DNA of 64,000 nt from Microcoleus sp. EPA2 (GCA_020882975.1 JAHRFD010000027.1:31938-95937); one strand, 5' to 3'. Positions 1 through 9,201 are shown, counted from the stretch's first letter. Notes: a model not told the origin generated them from the letters alone. Program-made: numbers and translations.

Positions 1-702
1 AACTCTGGGCAATAAGTTGATATAGTCGCGGGTATTGCCTAAAATTGTCTCGACTTGCTGCCATTCTTTTAAGGCGTACTCGTCGAGGGTTTTGAGGTTG
101 TTTGCATCAAAATCGTGTCCGCTGACAACTGTTAATTTTATTGGTTTTTGCGGGTATTTTTGGCGGTAAATTTTTAAGGCTTTGGCGATTGTGGGTAAGT
201 TTTTTTCTTCGGAGATGCGGGCGACGGCTAGTAAGTCGATGTCTTTTTCAGGGACGTTTCTGGGGGAAATGAGGTATTCGTTGATGAAGTCGGTGTCTTG
301 TAGTGGTATAATTGGTTTGTGGGCGCGATCGGGATAAGTTTCGCGAAACCATTTCTCGCGCTGTGGGTTTTTGTACAAGCTGGAATATGCCTCGGCTACG
401 GGGGCCCAAGAATAGGAGATTCCGGGAGAGTAGGTAAAGGCAAAAAATACTGATTCAAGTTGGGGAAAGAGTTTTTTGATGAGTTCGACTCCTTCGCTGA
501 AGTAAATGCCTTTGAGGAATTTTCCTTCGTAAAATAATGGGGGAAGTAAGACGTAAAAGCTGACGGTATCGAAGCGGTGAGGTTGATCCTCGAATATTTC
601 CCAGCTAAAGGCGTCTAAGTCTGCATAAATCTCGGCGATTGGTTTGTTGATGTGGGGGTTGCTTAAATATGGTTTTTGTCGATCGTAGTTTCCGCGTACC
701 AT
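1..702 (-). CDS. Glycosyltransferase, group 1 (GT4-like), 3' part cut by window edge
   Basis: The reading frame is open from an ATG at 702 down to base 1, so 234 residues are visible and the C-terminus lies outside the window. The N-terminus reads MVRGNYDRQKPYLSNPHINK, and later residues include DIDLLAVARISEEKNLPTIAKAL, the linker typical of GT-B glycosyltransferases that leads into the C-terminal nucleotide-sugar domain. By family it would transfer a sugar from an activated donor to a cell-surface glycan; donor and acceptor cannot be told. It is followed upstream (higher coordinates) by rsmI on the same strand, with a repeat-containing gap of about 80 bases. The family call is fairly safe, the exact role unknown. 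Confidence 0.7.
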   Translation of the reverse strand, partial: MVRGNYDRQKPYLSNPHINKPIAEIYADLDAFSWEIFEDQPHRFDTVSFYVLLPPLFYEGKFLKGIYFSEGVELIKKLFPQLESVFFAFTYSPGISYSWAPVAEAYSSLYKNPQREKWFRETYPDRAHKPIIPLQDTDFINEYLISPRNVPEKDIDLLAVARISEEKNLPTIAKALKIYRQKYPQKPIKLTVVSGHDFDANNLKTLDEYALKEWQQVETILGNTRDYINLLPRV

Positions 703-734
703 ATAGTTTTTAGTATGATTGTCTGGCTTTTTTT

Positions 735-776
735 ATTTAACCACAGAGGGCGCAGAGGGCGCAGAGGGGAGGAAGG
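735..776. repeat. Short dispersed 'ccacagagggcgcagag' repeat
   Basis: The stretch contains accacagagggcgcagag in tandem 9-base steps. Near-identical copies occur at about 22752, 35263 and, inverted, 55915. It is the core of the larger MITE-like element annotated at 46675 and 7706. It sits between rsmI and the glycosyltransferase. Confidence 0.7.
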
Positions 777-781
777 GATGT

Positions 782-1642
782 TTATTCTGATTGGTTGTCG
801 TCTAGTGTGAGGGCGAGTTGGTAGATTTGGCGGCGGGGGAGGGATGTTTGTTGGGCTAGTTGGCGGCTGGCTTGGGAACGGCTTATTCCTTCTTTGATTA
901 ATGTTTGTAATTCGGCTTTGATGGCATCTTCTGAGAATACTGGGGCTGCTGTTTGGATGCCGCCGATGATGAGGGTAAATTCTCCTTTGGGTTCATTATT
1001 TGTGTAAAGTTCGATCGCACTTTCTACACTACCACGCCAAAACTCTTCGTGCATTTTGGTCAATTCCCTCGCCAGTACAATCTGTCTGTCACTTCCCAGA
1101 CTATTTGCTAAATCTTGTAAAGTTTGTCGCAATCGGTGGGGAGATTCGTATAAGATAATGGTGCGGGATTCTATTTGCAAAGCTTCTAAACTTTGTTGGC
1201 GTTCTTGACCTTTCGCGGGCAAGAAACCTTCAAATACAAATCTGTCGGTGGGTAATCCTGATGCACTTATTCCTACTATGCAAGCGCAGGCTCCGGGAAT
1301 GGGGATGATGTTAATGTTAGCATCAGCGCAAGCTTTGACTAACTCGGAACCCGGATCGGAAATTCCGGGCATTCCAGCATCTGTAACTAGGGCGATATCT
1401 TTGCCTAAAAGCAGTTTGTCGATGAGTTCGGGAAGTCGTTGATGTCGGTTATGTTCGTGATAGCTGATTTGGGGAGTTTTGATTTGGAAATGTTGCAAAA
1501 GTTTACCTGTATGGCGGGTATCTTCGGCGGCAATCAAGTCTGCTGCTTGCAAAATTTTGATGGCGCGAAATGTCATGTCTTCGAGGTTGCCGATCGGGGT
1601 TCCGACGATGTAAAGTGTTCCTGTATGGGGATTTGCTTGCAT
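782..1642 (-). CDS. rsmI: 16S rRNA (cytidine-1402-2'-O)-methyltransferase RsmI
   Basis: The 286-residue protein matches the tetrapyrrole-methylase-fold RsmI family, which 2'-O-methylates C1402 in the decoding centre of 16S rRNA using SAM. Diagnostic motifs are VGTPIGNLEDM (residues 13-23), AAEDTRHT (38-45), ALVTDAGMPGISDPG (84-98) and the GTLYIV start strand. Length is normal for the family. The start is an ATG at 1642. It is divergent from the PfkB kinase at 1692, with only about 50 bases between them; that gap carries a short direct repeat (cgcagataaacgcgg / cgcagat). Confidence is high. Confidence 0.95.
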   Translation of the reverse strand: MQANPHTGTLYIVGTPIGNLEDMTFRAIKILQAADLIAAEDTRHTGKLLQHFQIKTPQISYHEHNRHQRLPELIDKLLLGKDIALVTDAGMPGISDPGSELVKACADANINIIPIPGACACIVGISASGLPTDRFVFEGFLPAKGQERQQSLEALQIESRTIILYESPHRLRQTLQDLANSLGSDRQIVLARELTKMHEEFWRGSVESAIELYTNNEPKGEFTLIIGGIQTAAPVFSEDAIKAELQTLIKEGISRSQASRQLAQQTSLPRRQIYQLALTLDDNQSE

Positions 1643-1691
1643 TTTAAGATGTAGATTTTTTCACCGCAGATAAACGCGGATTAACGCAGAT

Positions 1692-2549
1692 ATGAAAACG
1701 GGATTATTTTTGGGATTGGGGACGTTGGATTTAATTTATTTAGCCCAGCAGCCTCCTGGTGAAAATCAAAAAGTTGTTGCTTCCGATTGTACCATTGCTG
1801 CGGGTGGGCCGGCGGCGAATGCTGCGGTGACTTTTGGTTATTTGGGGAATAGGGCGATATGGGCTGGGGTTTTGGGCACTCATGCGATCGCCCAATTAAT
1901 TAAAAATGACCTGGCTGAGTATAATGTGAGCATAATCGATTTAGGACTGAGGCGATCGGACCCACCGCCAGTTTCTTCAATTATTGTAACTCAAGGAACC
2001 GGAGAGCGATCGGTAATCTCGATGAATGCTACAAAATCCCAGGTTGACACTCAAACAATTAACCCCGATATTTTAACATCAGTTAATATTGTCCTGATAG
2101 ACGGACACCAAATATTAGCCAGCACACAAATTGCTAAAATTGCCAAGTCCCAGAACATCCCAATGGTACTCGACGGAGGCAGTTGGAAACCAGGATTAGA
2201 CGAAATATTACCATTTATCGAATGGGCTATATGCTCCGATAATTTTCATCCACCCAACTGCTACAACCCAGAAGAAGTGTTTGCTTATTTATCAGCAGCC
2301 GGAATTCCAAATATTGCCATCACTCGTGGCGAAAAACCAATTTTATACCTCAACAATGGTAACTATGGCAGTCTAGAAATACCTCAAATTCAAGCCACAG
2401 ACACTTTAGGTGCAGGCGATATTTTTCACGGAGCTTTTTGTCACTACATTCTGCAAAAAAACTTTACAGACAGTCTCAGCGCAGCCGCCAAAATCGCTGG
2501 GGATTCCTGCCAACAATTCGGAACCCGTAGCTGGATAAAAAATAGTTAA
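1692..2549 (+). CDS. PfkB-family carbohydrate kinase
   Basis: This 285-residue protein has the ribokinase/PfkB fold. GGPAANAAV (residues 38-46) is the PfkB signature-1 region that closes over the sugar, and DTLGAGDIFHGAF near residues 236-248 is signature 2, with GAGD forming the anion hole and Asp243 as the catalytic base. It would phosphorylate a sugar or nucleoside from ATP in the cytoplasm; the substrate is not evident from the sequence. Length is slightly short for the family (about 300) but both ends look complete. It is followed by a repeat-filled gap, so it is probably monocistronic. Confidence 0.88.
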   Translation: MKTGLFLGLGTLDLIYLAQQPPGENQKVVASDCTIAAGGPAANAAVTFGYLGNRAIWAGVLGTHAIAQLIKNDLAEYNVSIIDLGLRRSDPPPVSSIIVTQGTGERSVISMNATKSQVDTQTINPDILTSVNIVLIDGHQILASTQIAKIAKSQNIPMVLDGGSWKPGLDEILPFIEWAICSDNFHPPNCYNPEEVFAYLSAAGIPNIAITRGEKPILYLNNGNYGSLEIPQIQATDTLGAGDIFHGAFCHYILQKNFTDSLSAAAKIAGDSCQQFGTRSWIKNS

Positions 2550-2654
2550 TCTTCAAATAAAACTTACCAAAACATCCGGGAAAAACCACTCCCCGCCAGA
2601 AAACTTGAACAGACAACACTCCCTAAGTTAAAATCATAAAAACAACCCCGACAA

Positions 2655-3111
2655 AAATTCTAAACTTCATCCCAATCTTCCTTCGCGCCCTTTGCGCCTT
2701 CGCGGTTCGCTAAAATAGCTATACTTATTCCCAAAACAACATACCAAAATCATGAAAAAAATGTAAACTTCATCCCAATCTTCCTACCCTTCGGGAACCC
2801 CTGCGGGGAACGCGCCCTTTGCGCCTTCGCGGTTCGCTAAAATAGCTATACTTAGTCCCAAAACAACATACCCGAATCATGAAAAAATTCTAAACTTCAT
2901 CCCAATCTTCCTTCGCGCCCTTTGCACCTTCGCGGTTCGCTAAAATAGCTATACTTAGTCCCAAAACAACATACCAAAATCATGAAAAAATTCTAAACTT
3001 CATCCCAATCTTCCTACCCTTCGGGAACCCCTGCGGGGAACGCGCCCTTTGCGCCTTCGCGGTTCGCTAAAATAGCTATACTTAGTCCCAAAACAACATA
3101 CCAAAATCATG
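2655..3111 (+). repeat. Four-copy tandem repeat of a gene leader including its start codon (103/127-bp units)
   Basis: Four consecutive units share a block beginning ttctaaacttcatcccaatc and ending ccaaaatcATG (the second copy has a small variant). The terminal ATGs lie at 2752, 2879, 2982 and 3109, a spacing of 127, 103 and 127. Long units carry an extra 24-base palindromic piece (cttcgggaacccctgcgggg). The last ATG is the start codon of the JmjC/cupin gene. The first three ATGs open micro-ORFs of only four residues or so (ATG AAA AAA ATG TAA or ATG AAA AAA TTC TAA), whose stop codon overlaps the next unit. Confidence 0.9.
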
Positions 3112-4233
3112 CCTGATACCCAACCCCTAACCATCACACTTCCCCCTTTGCGGATTACCATGACTGACCAACAGCAGGTTAATCTAGAATGGCTGACGCA
3201 AAACCTGCAAAATCTACTTACTCCAAGCAAAAAAGAAGTACCCGACAACATGAGACAGTGGGTAGCAGCCAACAAATTATTAAATAAACCCGACGCCGAA
3301 ATCATTCAAGCCCTAGTAAGTACCGGTATAGATGCAGAAACAGCCACAGCAGAAGTTCGGGAAATATCCTCTCACCCCTACTTCCAAGCAGGTAATCAAT
3401 ACGTGCAGTTATTGCAGAAATTAGAATCGCAACTTAGCATTAACAATCAATTAGCATCCCTGTCTGCGAAATACGGGACAATCGAACGCAAGAGCAGCCT
3501 TTCGCGAGAATATTTTCTAGAAAATTACTACGCCAAAAATACGCCAGTAATTATTACCAACATCATGCACAATTGGAAGGCGTTGCAGTTGTGGACCCCG
3601 GAGTATTTGCAGCAAAAATACGGCGATGCAGAGGTGCAAATTCAGGCCAACCGGAACTCAGACCCGGATTACGAAATTAAGATCGAAAATCACAAAAAAA
3701 CTGTATTATTCCGCGAATACGTGGATATGGTGGTCAATGGTGGCCCCACCAATGACTGCTACATGGTGGCTAACAACCAAACTCTGGAAAGAGCGGAATT
3801 CAAACCTCTATTTAATGACATCGAAATTTTCCCAGAATACTTAAATCCTGCGGAAACAAGCGGCAGAGTTTTCTTTTGGTTCGGTCCAAAAGGTACGATT
3901 ACGCCCTTACACCATGACCCAGTTAATTTAATTTTAGCGCAAGTGTCGGGTCGAAAATTAATTAAATTAATTTGTCCCCAACAAACACCTCTGCTTTACA
4001 ATCATGTGGGTGTTTTTAGTAAGGTTGATGGCGAAAATCCCGATTATGAAAAGTATCCTCTTTATAGACAGGCGAAAATTATTGAAGTGATTTTGGAACC
4101 TGGAGAAGCTATCTTTATTCCTGTGGGTTGGTGGCATCATGTAAAATCTTTGGATGTGAGTATTTCAGTCTCTTTTACTAATTTTGTATTTCCCAATTAT
4201 TATGAGTGGAAATATCCTCATATTAATTGGTAA
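3109..4233 (+). CDS. JmjC/cupin-8 domain protein (putative Fe(II)/2-oxoglutarate oxygenase)
   Basis: The 374-residue protein has an N-terminal helical region (about 1-115) and a C-terminal cupin-like JmjC domain. The metal triad is visible: HxD in LHHDPVN (His268/Asp270) and the distal His in GWWHHVKS (343-344). FFWFGPKGTITPLHHD and EPGEAIFIPVGWWHH are typical of the cupin-8/FIH-like family, which hydroxylates protein or small-molecule substrates. The substrate is unknown. The start is set at the ATG that ends the last tandem leader repeat; an internal ATG at 3160 (MTDQQQVNLEWL) is an alternative and would remove a low-complexity N-terminus. Confidence 0.85.
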   Translation: MPDTQPLTITLPPLRITMTDQQQVNLEWLTQNLQNLLTPSKKEVPDNMRQWVAANKLLNKPDAEIIQALVSTGIDAETATAEVREISSHPYFQAGNQYVQLLQKLESQLSINNQLASLSAKYGTIERKSSLSREYFLENYYAKNTPVIITNIMHNWKALQLWTPEYLQQKYGDAEVQIQANRNSDPDYEIKIENHKKTVLFREYVDMVVNGGPTNDCYMVANNQTLERAEFKPLFNDIEIFPEYLNPAETSGRVFFWFGPKGTITPLHHDPVNLILAQVSGRKLIKLICPQQTPLLYNHVGVFSKVDGENPDYEKYPLYRQAKIIEVILEPGEAIFIPVGWWHHVKSLDVSISVSFTNFVFPNYYEWKYPHINW

Positions 4234-4310
4234 TTTTCAGGGGCGGGCAGGGAGCACCGCCCCTACAGAAGTTCTCTCGTTACTAGGAAGAGCCTGGTAA
4301 CGTATATCTA

Positions 4311-4393
4311 GAGGCTCTGCCTCGGATTATATTAACAGGAAGAAGGAGGCAGAGCCTCCGGGTAGGCATTCCCAGCCAGACCCTGGGAACGAG
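4311..4393. repeat. Palindromic intergenic repeat (ggctctgcctc family)
   Basis: An inverted repeat, gaggctctgcctcgg ... aggcagagcctccgg, is followed by ccctgggaacgag. The same words recur twice at 23761-23950. The stretch from 4240 also holds a gggcgggcagggagcaccgcccctac hairpin, related to sequences at 27590, 53300 and 61140. Confidence 0.75.
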
Positions 4394-4426
4394 TATGATT
4401 AAGCTAATATTAGGGGAAGTTTGAGG

Positions 4427-5305
4427 ATGAAAAATCTCGAAGAATTAAGCGAAATTGTGCGATCGATCGCCTGGGGTGCATCAGATATCCTACAATCCTA
4501 TTATCGCCAGGATTCCCAGACTCCAAACCTCGACATCCAAGAACAAAAAGATGGGCCAGTCACCGCCGCCGATGTCGCTGTCAATGCTTACATTCTCGCT
4601 GAATTACAATCAGCTTTAGGGAATGCAGAATTTGGGTATCTTAGCGAAGAAACTTACAAAGCTTATTTAGAAATTCACGGGCAAATTCCCTTACCTCAAA
4701 GTTGGGTTTGGATTATTGACCCTTTAGATGGAACGCGGGATTTTATTGATAGGACAGGGGAATTTGCAGTTCATATTGCTTTAGCATACCAGGGAAGACC
4801 TGTTTTGTCAGTGGTGGCTTGGCCGGAACAACAAAAGATTTATTACGCGATCAAAGATGCTGGTGCTTTTGTGGAAAGTCGAGATGGTTCTAGGGTAAAG
4901 TTGCAGGTTTCTGGGCGCAATCTAGTACGAGATTTATCGATAGTAACCAGTCGGAGTCACCGGGACGATCGCTTTAATAAATTATTGCATAAACTGCCTT
5001 GTCAAAATCAACTAGCTGTTGGTAGCATCGGCTGTAAAGTGGCGACTATTGTGGAACAAAGGGCTGATGTGTATATTGCGCTGTCGGGAAAGTCTGCGCC
5101 TAAAGATTGGGATTTGGCGGCGCCGGAATTGATTTTGACGGAAGCGGGCGGCCGATTTACTCGTTTTGACGGTTCTGCTTTGCAATATAACCGGGGAGAT
5201 GTGAGTCAGTGGGGGGGATTGTTGGCTAGTAACGGTTGCTGTCACGCTGCTTTGTGTGGGGAAGCTGAGGCGATTTTAGCAGGGATAGATGAAAGTTTGA
5301 AATAA
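4427..5305 (+). CDS. cysQ: Inositol monophosphatase-family phosphatase, CysQ-like (3'(2'),5'-bisphosphate nucleotidase)
   Basis: The 292-residue protein carries the Mg2+-dependent, Li+-sensitive phosphatase motifs: EETY near residue 73, WIIDPLDGTRDF with Asp98 and Asp101, and DWDLAAPELILTEAGG near the C-terminus with the third metal Asp. CysQ removes the 3'-phosphate of PAP(S) during sulfate assimilation; inositol or fructose phosphates are alternative substrates in this fold. The start is placed at ATG 4427, preceded by gggaagtttgagg; a TTG six bases upstream is in frame but less likely. It is convergent with xseB. Confidence 0.85.
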   Translation: MKNLEELSEIVRSIAWGASDILQSYYRQDSQTPNLDIQEQKDGPVTAADVAVNAYILAELQSALGNAEFGYLSEETYKAYLEIHGQIPLPQSWVWIIDPLDGTRDFIDRTGEFAVHIALAYQGRPVLSVVAWPEQQKIYYAIKDAGAFVESRDGSRVKLQVSGRNLVRDLSIVTSRSHRDDRFNKLLHKLPCQNQLAVGSIGCKVATIVEQRADVYIALSGKSAPKDWDLAAPELILTEAGGRFTRFDGSALQYNRGDVSQWGGLLASNGCCHAALCGEAEAILAGIDESLK

Positions 5306-5408
5306 TTTGGTGGGGACTTTTGTACTGTTTCTTAAGTCCCTAGGGAAATTGGTGTCACGGGAAGTCAGGAGATATTTGCATTGAATTTTGGTAGATTATG
5401 AAGAACTC

Positions 5409-5636
5409 CTAAAAATCTATTTCATCTTCTAAAATCTCGATCGACAAATCCATTTTCTCCTTTCCCCGCGCCAAAAAATTTTCGCACTCCTGCAAATACT
5501 CGACAGCTACCGAAAATTCCTCGAAAACCTGTTCCAGAGGCAATTCTCCCGATTCCACTCGCTCAATTATTGCTTCTATGCGATCGACTGTTTCTTCATA
5601 ATTCCAGTCTGACTGGCGCAAGGGCGAATTAATCAT
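5409..5636 (-). CDS. xseB: Exodeoxyribonuclease VII small subunit
   Basis: The 75-residue protein fits the XseB family: [30 protein letters not shown] is the conserved helical hairpin (quoted here only to name the helices, residues 12-41). It binds XseA to form the nuclease that degrades single-stranded DNA to oligonucleotides. Its ATG overlaps the stop codon of xseA by four bases (ATGA), so translation is coupled and the genes form one operon. The length is typical for cyanobacteria. Confidence 0.93.
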   Translation of the reverse strand: MINSPLRQSDWNYEETVDRIEAIIERVESGELPLEQVFEEFSVAVEYLQECENFLARGKEKMDLSIEILEDEIDF

Positions 5637-6802
5637 AACTTTTCTGTCGCATCCAATATTTCTACAATCTTAACTTTCACCACGCCCCGACTCAATTTCA
5701 GCGTCAATTCCTCTCCCAACACTAAACCCTCGGTGCTACGGACGATCGTACCATCACTTTGGATCGCCGCTGCGTAACCCCTTTCCAAAACCGCTGCGGG
5801 ATTTAAGGCGGATAACTTTTGTTGCAACACTTCCAATTTACCACTGGCTTGCTGCAAAGTTCGGGATGTTACAGGTAAACGCTTTAATCGATTTTGCAGT
5901 AGTTGTAAATGCTTTTCTTCTTTTTGGAATCTGGATCTGACAACCTGTGCTAAATTGACGACTCGCTGTCGATGTTGGAAGTAAATATCGGCTAAATTAG
6001 GTACTGCTTGTTCAGCCGCAGCCGTCGGAGTGTGAGCTCGCTTGTCGGCCACTAAATCAGCGAGAGATTCATCTCTTTCGTGGCCGATGCCAGTTATAAT
6101 CGGAATCGCACAATTGCCGATCGCCCTTACCACTCGCTCATCATTAAAACAGGCCAAATCTTCCGCAGCACCCCCACCCCGCCCTAAAACGATCACATCA
6201 GCCCTACCATCCAATTCTACCCGGGCGATCGCCCTAACAATCTCAGCAGGAGCTGATTCTCCCTGCACCGCTGTGGGCGATAACAACACCTGCAAACGCG
6301 GATATCTTTGAGTTAGGGTGCGCTGAATGTCCCCCCAAGCTGCACTGGTATCGGATGTTACCACTGCCACAATTTTTGGGTGTGCCGGGAGTGGGCGTTT
6401 GTTAGCGGGAGAGAACAAACCCTCAGCATCCAAGCGCGATCGTAATTGTTCCAATCGCAAGGCTTGTAAGCCTTCCCCGGCGGGTAGGGATTGGGAAACA
6501 TTCAACTGGTACTCGCCGCGAGTTTTGTAAACCCGGAGGCTTCCCAATACCAGTAATTGCGCTCCTTTTTTGGGTTTCTCTAGTAATTTTGGCCGCTGAG
6601 ATTTCCAGACTACGCAGCGAATAGCAGCGCTTTTGTCGGCATCGCAGAGGGTGAAATAGGTGCCGCTGGGGTGTTCGGAAACGCTGGCTACCTCCCCTGT
6701 AACCCACAGGGATTGCAAGCGCCGATCGCCCTCTAACAAGTCTTGGAGGTAAGATGTTAGTAGAGCAACAGATAAAGCTTTGTCGGAAATAGTTGAAGTC
6801 AT
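5633..6802 (-). CDS. xseA: Exodeoxyribonuclease VII large subunit
   Basis: The 389-residue catalytic subunit has an N-terminal OB-fold (about residues 10-100, [19 protein letters not shown]) and the exonuclease VII domain with [14 protein letters not shown] and [28 protein letters not shown]. It forms the XseA-XseB complex and acts in mismatch repair and removal of single strands. It is shorter than the E. coli enzyme (456 residues), as is usual in cyanobacteria, because the coiled-coil region is reduced. The ATG at 6802 starts the xseA-xseB operon. The cell-biological role is inferred from the family. Confidence 0.95.
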   Translation of the reverse strand: MTSTISDKALSVALLTSYLQDLLEGDRRLQSLWVTGEVASVSEHPSGTYFTLCDADKSAAIRCVVWKSQRPKLLEKPKKGAQLLVLGSLRVYKTRGEYQLNVSQSLPAGEGLQALRLEQLRSRLDAEGLFSPANKRPLPAHPKIVAVVTSDTSAAWGDIQRTLTQRYPRLQVLLSPTAVQGESAPAEIVRAIARVELDGRADVIVLGRGGGAAEDLACFNDERVVRAIGNCAIPIITGIGHERDESLADLVADKRAHTPTAAAEQAVPNLADIYFQHRQRVVNLAQVVRSRFQKEEKHLQLLQNRLKRLPVTSRTLQQASGKLEVLQQKLSALNPAAVLERGYAAAIQSDGTIVRSTEGLVLGEELTLKLSRGVVKVKIVEILDATEKL

Positions 6803-6880
6803 CGACCGTCGTAACGAAAGGCAAATCTAGGCTAATATATCTAAGGTGATTTATTCGACTTGTTTGGAAATAATATATTA

Positions 6881-7615
6881 ATGATATCAGTTTCTATGAC
6901 TTCCATGAATATGTTGCGCCAAGAGGCGGAGGCGATCGGTATTACTGAGGAAGAAGCCAGAAAATATGGCAACATTCGACACAGAAGAACTTGGTCTCTG
7001 GCGATCGAACATCACCTCTCGATACAATCCGAAGCCGATCGCATTCCACCATCTTTCACCACTGGCGAACCCAATTCCTCCTTTCCATCCACAGACTCTA
7101 GACAGAACGAGCATCGGCAAGATTTAAAGGATTACGGCATTCAACTAACTGCAAATCTAGGGGAATCTGGACCTAGAATAGCACAGCAAACAGCACCAAT
7201 GATTGCGGCCAAACAGCCAGCAGAACATTCGGTGCCGCGCAGCAAATCCATCCACCACCTCAAGCAAGCTCGAAGTTTTGACCAAGTAGTTCAAAATCAC
7301 ATTAAAGCCTTAAAAACAGCATCAGATACTCGCACAAATTCGCCACATTTATCGAGCGGCAATTGGGTTTGTCCTGAGTGTGGCCCCCAAGCCGGAATTA
7401 GCTGTCACCTTTGTGCAGGTACCGGAAATATCACTGACATTGCAGCCATTGGATGGACCCTAGCTTATATGGAAATGTTGGGTTGTTCCGCCCGCGAAAT
7501 AGAACCAATCAGGAGATTATTCCCGGAATCAAATATACTGGAATTGAATTTAAAAATTTGTCTCGCCATCAAACAAAGTACCGAAGTTTTAGCCCGCACT
7601 GAAAAATGGTTATAG
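6881..7615 (+). CDS. Hypothetical protein with a C-terminal zinc-ribbon-like CxxC pair
   Basis: I do not recognise a named family. The protein has a low-complexity, polar first 150 residues, then WVCPECGPQAGISCHLCAGTG (two CxxC knuckles eight residues apart followed by a G-x-G turn, similar to half of a DnaJ zinc finger), then a helical tail ending in KSTEVLARTEKWL-like sequence. A structural zinc is likely. The start is uncertain: a TTG at 6860, ATGs at 6881, 6896 and 6905 are all in frame; 6881 is chosen as the first ATG. It is divergent from xseA with about 80 bases between them. AT/GC content resembles its neighbours. Confidence 0.7.
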   Translation: MISVSMTSMNMLRQEAEAIGITEEEARKYGNIRHRRTWSLAIEHHLSIQSEADRIPPSFTTGEPNSSFPSTDSRQNEHRQDLKDYGIQLTANLGESGPRIAQQTAPMIAAKQPAEHSVPRSKSIHHLKQARSFDQVVQNHIKALKTASDTRTNSPHLSSGNWVCPECGPQAGISCHLCAGTGNITDIAAIGWTLAYMEMLGCSAREIEPIRRLFPESNILELNLKICLAIKQSTEVLARTEKWL

Positions 7616-7621
7616 AAGAGG

Positions 7622-7652
7622 GAAGAAGGAAGAAGGAAGAAGGAAGAGGGCC
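7622..7652. repeat. Heptanucleotide tandem repeat (ggaagaa)n
   Basis: About four heptamer steps of the form ggaagaa lie just after the zinc-ribbon gene. The same heptamer forms a longer run at 23672-23757. This is an STRR-type repeat as known from filamentous cyanobacteria. Confidence 0.8.
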
Positions 7653-7705
7653 ATTCGACCCTTGGATTAGGCTCACGCGCACCGCAAAGCTGACTGAAGC
7701 GGGTC

Positions 7706-7807
7706 ATATCAATTCCGGTTGTATCGGAATGATTAAACCACAGAGAACACAGAGGACACAGAGAAAGAGAAGAGAGAAATAATAATTCCGATGTCAACGG
7801 ATTTGAC
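7706..7807 (-). mobile_element. MITE-like element, inverted relative to the copy at 46675
   Basis: It is bounded by ttccggttgtatcggaat at the left and attccgatgtcaacgga at the right, which are inverted repeats of each other. The interior has ccacagagaacacagagg. Read on the minus strand it matches the ~101-bp insertion in the tandem array at 46675. It has no coding capacity. Confidence 0.75.
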
Positions 7808-7836
7808 ATCAGTCCGAGGTCCGAGGGAAGAAACAG

Positions 7837-8394
7837 TCAACATTCAACAGTCAAAACAGATTCCAGCCCTTTTAAAGCAACTTCCAAATCATCATTAATA
7901 ACTTGAAAATCAAATTCTCCGGCAGCTTCAATTTCTGCTTTAGCCCGTAACAACCGACGGGTAATCGCACTTTCAGAATCTAAACCCCGACTCCGCAGAC
8001 GGCGTTCCAATTCTTCCCAAGAAGGAGGTAAAATAAAAATTCGCAGCGCCTCTGGAAACTTATCTCTAATTTGTCTAGCACCTTCAAGCTCAATTTCTAG
8101 CAATACCAACTTACCCGCTTCGATACCCCGCTGGAGAGCAAAATAGGGAGTACCGTAAAAATTACCCGCAAACTCAGCCCATTCAACCAATTCTCCAGCC
8201 TCAACCATTTCTTCAAAGCGACTGCGACTGACAAAATAGTAGTGTTGTCCGTCAATTTCTCCTTGACGGGGCTCACGAGTTGTCACCGATACAGAGAGAT
8301 GAAGTTCGGGATGGCGCATGAGGAGCGATCGAACTAAGGTGCCTTTCCCCACACCGCTAGGCCCTGTCAGAACAATTAATTTCCCTGATTTCAT
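7837..8394 (-). CDS. gmk: Guanylate kinase
   Basis: The protein starts [18 protein letters not shown], with the P-loop GPSGVGKG at residues 11-18. It goes on with the GMP-binding [20 protein letters not shown] and the lid region [17 protein letters not shown]. It converts GMP to GDP with ATP. ATG 8394 gives 185 residues, normal for the family; an in-frame TTG at 8418 would add eight residues and is less likely because the conserved sequence begins right after the ATG. It lies 79 bases downstream of remA on the same strand, an arrangement shared with Bacillus (remA-gmk), which supports a transcriptional unit. Confidence 0.94.
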   Translation of the reverse strand: MKSGKLIVLTGPSGVGKGTLVRSLLMRHPELHLSVSVTTREPRQGEIDGQHYYFVSRSRFEEMVEAGELVEWAEFAGNFYGTPYFALQRGIEAGKLVLLEIELEGARQIRDKFPEALRIFILPPSWEELERRLRSRGLDSESAITRRLLRAKAEIEAAGEFDFQVINDDLEVALKGLESVLTVEC

Positions 8395-8473
8395 GTTGAC
8401 AATAGAAACTTTGAACAATTTAAGTTGTCGCTCAGTCTAGACTGTAGGCGCTCAAATTGCAACCGTCACAAGC

Positions 8474-8740
8474 TCAATCATCCCGACTTTGGCCCTCCTT
8501 GCTCACCACAAAGCGATTAGCCACGGTTTCCGGCTGAATCGCCGAGAGAATCACATGGCTTGAATCCGTAATAATAACCGCCCTCGTGCGACGTCCATAG
8601 GTAGCATCCACCAGTTGTCCTCGCTCCCGCGCATCGGTAATAATTCGTTTAATTGGCGCTGACTCTGGGCTGACAATCGCAATCACTCGATTAGCAGACA
8701 CAATATTACCAAAACCGATATTAATTAATTGAATATCCAT
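8474..8740 (-). CDS. remA: RemA/DUF370-family regulatory protein
   Basis: The 88-residue protein matches the RemA (formerly DUF370) family: [21 protein letters not shown] at the start and the invariant [21 protein letters not shown] in the middle. In Bacillus RemA is a DNA-binding activator of matrix genes that assembles into ring-like octamers; the cyanobacterial function is not established. Being next to gmk is a conserved gene order. The ATG at 8740 follows a long AT-rich upstream region that probably holds the promoter. Confidence 0.88.
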   Translation of the reverse strand: MDIQLINIGFGNIVSANRVIAIVSPESAPIKRIITDARERGQLVDATYGRRTRAVIITDSSHVILSAIQPETVANRFVVSKEGQSRDD

Positions 8741-9143
8741 GAAAAGCTAAATGTATAGGTGAACGATCGACTGTTATTCCTGATTTATCATCATATATAA
8801 AAATATTGTTTTTTTACCACTTTCAAACTCAGTTCAAATATTTTTTTAGTTCTCGACTCCCGGAGTCATTCGCTCGCAAACTGATTGACCGGAAACAACC
8901 CAAATCCCCATCAGTAGTAGTTCCGGCTGTTTATGAAAACTTTAAGAAATAGCAGCTATTTTGCCCGATATCTGAAAAATCTTGTAAAGTTTTCGATTTA
9001 TAGTTGCCAATAAAAGCATTATCTGTATTCAAACAAAATCCACTTTACATGAAAAACTATCAACCCCTATTTTTAAGTAGAATTACATACTTAATTCCAC
9101 AAATACTCCATGGATAATAACCGTAATAATACTGATACGACAA
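8741..9143. other. AT-rich intergenic region upstream of remA
   Basis: About 400 bases without a convincing gene. It has runs such as tatatataaaaatattg near 8795 and several poly-A/T tracts, compatible with the remA promoter reading leftward. I see no recognisable operator, RNA or repeat in it. Confidence 0.5.
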
Positions 9144-9170
9144 AACCCGGTTTCTGACAGAAACCGGGTT
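9144..9170 (-). terminator. Palindrome acting as likely terminator of the M3 oligopeptidase gene
   Basis: aacccggtttctg and cagaaaccgggtt form a perfect 13-base-pair stem with a one-base loop. It lies 32 bases past the peptidase stop codon and is followed on the minus strand by TTTTG. The same gaaaccgggtt word is a genome-wide palindrome in this window (15556, 26804, 55770, 58319), so it may be a captured mobile repeat. Confidence 0.65.
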
Positions 9171-9201
9171 ATTTGTCCCCTATGGGTATGTCCTGAGTGG
9201 A

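Noticed and set aside
2655..3111. CRISPR array
   Set aside because: The repeated blocks are about 100 bases with no short repeat/unique spacer alternation; no cas genes in the window.
3000..3305. Minus-strand frame rich in Arg over the leader repeats
   Set aside because: It covers tandem repeat DNA and the N-terminus of the JmjC gene in antisense.
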